From: Prosthecomicrobium sp. N25
GTDB taxonomy: Bacteria > Pseudomonadota > Alphaproteobacteria > Rhizobiales > Ancalomicrobiaceae
NCBI RefSeq assembly: GCF_037203705.1
Contig: NZ_JBBCAT010000001.1
Location: 1,833,418 to 1,897,417, forward strand
Direction: 5' to 3'
Length of the DNA: 64,000 nucleotides
This document shows, piece by piece, positions 62,425 through 64,000 of the stretch (position 1 is its first letter; the number at the start of each line of letters is the position of its first letter). The position numbers and the translations under genes are program-made. The notes beneath the pieces were generated by a model. The model searched no databases. It was not told the DNA's origin and worked only from the letters and a program-made list of their open reading frames with translations.

Positions 62425-63507
62425 TCAGGTGAGGCGGCCGCGCGCCTCCGCGGCGACCGACCCGACGATCTCCCCGCCACGCACCAGCACCATCTCGCCG
62501 ACCACGTTCACCGTGACGCAGACGTGGTTGGGGATCACCTGCACGATCTCGCCGACGACGGGCCGCTCGTTGGAGCGGGCGAGGTCCAGCATCCCGTGCT
62601 CCTCCGAGAAGCGCGCCAGCCGGGCGGCCGGATACTCGATCAGCTGGCCGTACCCGTCGAGGCCCCAGCCCGTGTCGCTCGTGAAGACCTTGGAGCCGGC
62701 ATCCAGGATGCCGCGCTCCGGCGCAGCGCGGCTGACGACCGTGGTCAGCACGGTCAGCGCGCAGTCCTCGAGCCCCGCCCAGCCGACCGCCATCATCATC
62801 CGGTCGTTGAAGATGGACGTCCCCGCCCGGTGCTCGGTCACGCCCCGGAGGGTGCCGAGGGTCAGCAGGTTGGGCGTGCCCCCGGTCGAGACGATGCGCG
62901 GCGCTAGGCCGTGGGCGGCCAGGCCCTCGACCGTCTCATCCAGGAACCGCTGCGTCTCGGCGAGCCGGTCCTCGGGCGGGTAGAGCATCAGCCCAGCGAA
63001 TTCGAGCGCGGGCCGGGCCGCGATGTCGCGAGCGAGCGCCACGGCCTCGCCCGGCGAAACCACCCCGGCGCGCTCCCGCCCCGTGTCGCATTCGACCACC
63101 ACCGGCAGCGGCCGGCCTGCGATCTCGCCGGCGCGCACGAGCCCCGCCACCGTGACCGGATTGTCGGCCGCGACCGTCACGTCGGTCCGCGCGAGCAGCG
63201 CGCCCAGCCGCTCCGTCTTCTCCTCGCCGAGGATGTTGTAGCTGATCAGGATGTCCGACAGGCCGCCGTCCGCCATCACCTCGGCCTCGCCGAGCTTCTG
63301 GCACGTGATGCCACGCGCCCCGGAGCGGACCTGGAGACGGGCCAGTTCTACGCATTTGTGGGTCTTCACGTGCGGCCGGTTGGCGACCCTTTTGGCGTCG
63401 CAGAGCGCCTGCACCCGCCCGATGTTGCGCTCGACCACGTCCATGTCGACGACGAGCGCGGGCGTCCCGAAGGTCCTGGCGATCTCCTGCTTCAGCGACC
63501 CGTTCAT
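62425..63507 (-). CDS. D-threonine aldolase / D-serine dehydratase family PLP enzyme
   Basis: 360 residues, fold-type III (alanine racemase-like barrel). The PLP lysine is Lys48 in [25 protein letters not shown] at the start and FNDRMMMA later are typical. A His-x-Cys pair in [10 protein letters not shown] near residue 326 matches the zinc site of D-serine dehydratases, whereas D-threonine aldolases carry His-x-Asp there (family knowledge). It would act on a D-configured 3-hydroxy amino acid. First gene of the three-gene minus-strand operon. Confidence 0.86.
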   Translation of the reverse strand: MNGSLKQEIARTFGTPALVVDMDVVERNIGRVQALCDAKRVANRPHVKTHKCVELARLQVRSGARGITCQKLGEAEVMADGGLSDILISYNILGEEKTERLGALLARTDVTVAADNPVTVAGLVRAGEIAGRPLPVVVECDTGRERAGVVSPGEAVALARDIAARPALEFAGLMLYPPEDRLAETQRFLDETVEGLAAHGLAPRIVSTGGTPNLLTLGTLRGVTEHRAGTSIFNDRMMMAVGWAGLEDCALTVLTTVVSRAAPERGILDAGSKVFTSDTGWGLDGYGQLIEYPAARLARFSEEHGMLDLARSNERPVVGEIVQVIPNHVCVTVNVVGEMVLVRGGEIVGSVAAEARGRLT

Positions 63508-63610
63508 GTGCCCCCCGCGCGTTGCCGTCCGGGCTCGGGTCTATCGCATTCGCCGGCGGAACGGGAGACCTCGCATCGCGGGGCAGGGGCCATCCGCGCC
63601 GTCCCCACGC

Positions 63611-63694
63611 CTGCTTCAGGGTATCGGAGGGCTTTTCGGCGAAAAGCGCCCGGTAGGCCGTCGCGAAACGGCCGAGATGGAAGAAGCCCCAGGC
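63611..63694 (-). pseudogene. Relic of an AraC-family regulator C-terminus
   Basis: On the minus strand the DNA reads AWGFFHLGRFATAYRAL followed by FAEKPSDTLKQ, a clear piece of the second helix-turn-helix of AraC proteins. No start codon or preceding DNA-binding helix is found in frame upstream, and the upstream frame is already shifted. It is a decayed remnant of about 28 residues in the spacer before the exported-protein gene. Confidence 0.65.
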
Positions 63695-63787
63695 AAAAGA
63701 CGCGGGCGATTGCGAAAAGAGGATAGACCGACTTCGGGCCCCGCCGTACCCTCTTATCCGTGGTTGACGGGCTCAGGCGAGGGGACC

Positions 63788-64000
63788 ATGGCACATCGAA
63801 TGCGGCTCCATCACTCCATCCCGGCTCTTCTGGCCGTCGCGCTGCTTCCGGCCGCCGGGTCGGCCCAGGAGATCAAGGTCGAGAAGGTCGCCGTCGCGAA
63901 GCTCGATCCCGCCCAGCCGCGCCTCTATGCGGTCGACATCGCCATCAACCACATCGTCGACGGGCGCGCCTATGTGCTCAACCCCGAGACGCTCGAGATG
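63788..64000 (+). CDS. Exported protein, N-terminal part (3' end outside window)
   Basis: ATG after GAGGGGACC. The first 71 residues begin with a signal peptide (MRLHHSIPALLAVALLPAAG, cleavage near SAQE) followed by IKVEKVAVAKLDPAQPRLYA. The rest lies beyond the window. Family not recognised; it should be periplasmic. Confidence 0.7.
   Translation, partial: MAHRMRLHHSIPALLAVALLPAAGSAQEIKVEKVAVAKLDPAQPRLYAVDIAINHIVDGRAYVLNPETLEM

Noticed and set aside
63504-63794. 96-residue minus-strand ORF in the last spacer
   Set aside because: Its frame is shifted relative to the AraC remnant and has no motif; the remnant explains the coding signal.

Overview
The window is very GC-rich DNA with the typical look of an alphaproteobacterium, most likely a soil- or plant-associated member of the Hyphomicrobiales (Rhizobiales). 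This rests on codon use, a polyketide synthase / alpha-oxoamine synthase pair like rhizobial rkpA/rkpG, TctABC and peptide-type ABC importers, DUF1003 and TIGR02444 family proteins, and a PQQ dehydrogenase feeding a caa3 oxidase. It holds about 52 protein genes, two of them cut by the window edges, and two decayed genes. I saw no rRNA, tRNA, CRISPR array or transposase.

Layout. 1-5.9 kb: end of a multidomain type I polyketide synthase, an abutting PLP-dependent alpha-oxoamine synthase and a small unknown protein. 6-11.8 kb (minus strand): a peptide/opine-type ABC importer (binding protein, two permeases, two ATPases), with two hairpins between the binding-protein gene and the permeases. 12-23 kb: single genes, including an SMP-30 lactonase, a hybrid histidine kinase, a metzincin-like metalloprotease, a Tat-exported sulfatase, an AraC regulator and a large MscS channel.

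23.1-39.8 kb (minus strand): the most striking region. A regulator made of two complete LysR proteins fused head to tail precedes thirteen closely packed genes: UbiD and UbiX, a solute-binding protein, an isocitrate lyase/PEP mutase family enzyme, a full peptide-type ABC importer, a TIGR02444 protein, a cyclic amidohydrolase, an M20 carbamoylase-type amidohydrolase, a histidine/aromatic ammonia-lyase and an aromatic aminotransferase. Read as chemistry this suggests import, opening of a cyclic ureide, removal of the carbamoyl group, deamination to an unsaturated acid and prenyl-FMN decarboxylation. The substrate is not known.

40-45.6 kb: an exported lectin-like protein, a DUF1003 membrane protein, an acetyltransferase and a TctBAC tricarboxylate-type transporter closed by a strong intrinsic terminator. 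45.6-46.8 kb: a visibly less GC-rich island with a HicAB-type toxin-antitoxin locus in which hicA is broken by two single-base indels while hicB is intact. 46.8-52.2 kb: a zinc alcohol dehydrogenase with a small membrane protein, and a glycosyltransferase with a glycogen-debranching-type enzyme. 52.3-59.2 kb (minus strand): one respiratory operon running from a PQQ alcohol dehydrogenase with the lanthanide-type Asp pair, through a lipoprotein cytochrome c, to a caa3 oxidase (CoxB with fused cytochrome c, CoxA, CoxC), a small membrane protein and another cytochrome c. 59.5-64 kb: DUF924 and VOC proteins, an atypical DapB-like reductase lacking the catalytic histidines, a luciferase-like flavin monooxygenase, a D-threonine-aldolase/D-serine-dehydratase family enzyme, a relic of an AraC regulator, and the start of an exported protein.

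All calls come from reading translated sequence. No database search was run.
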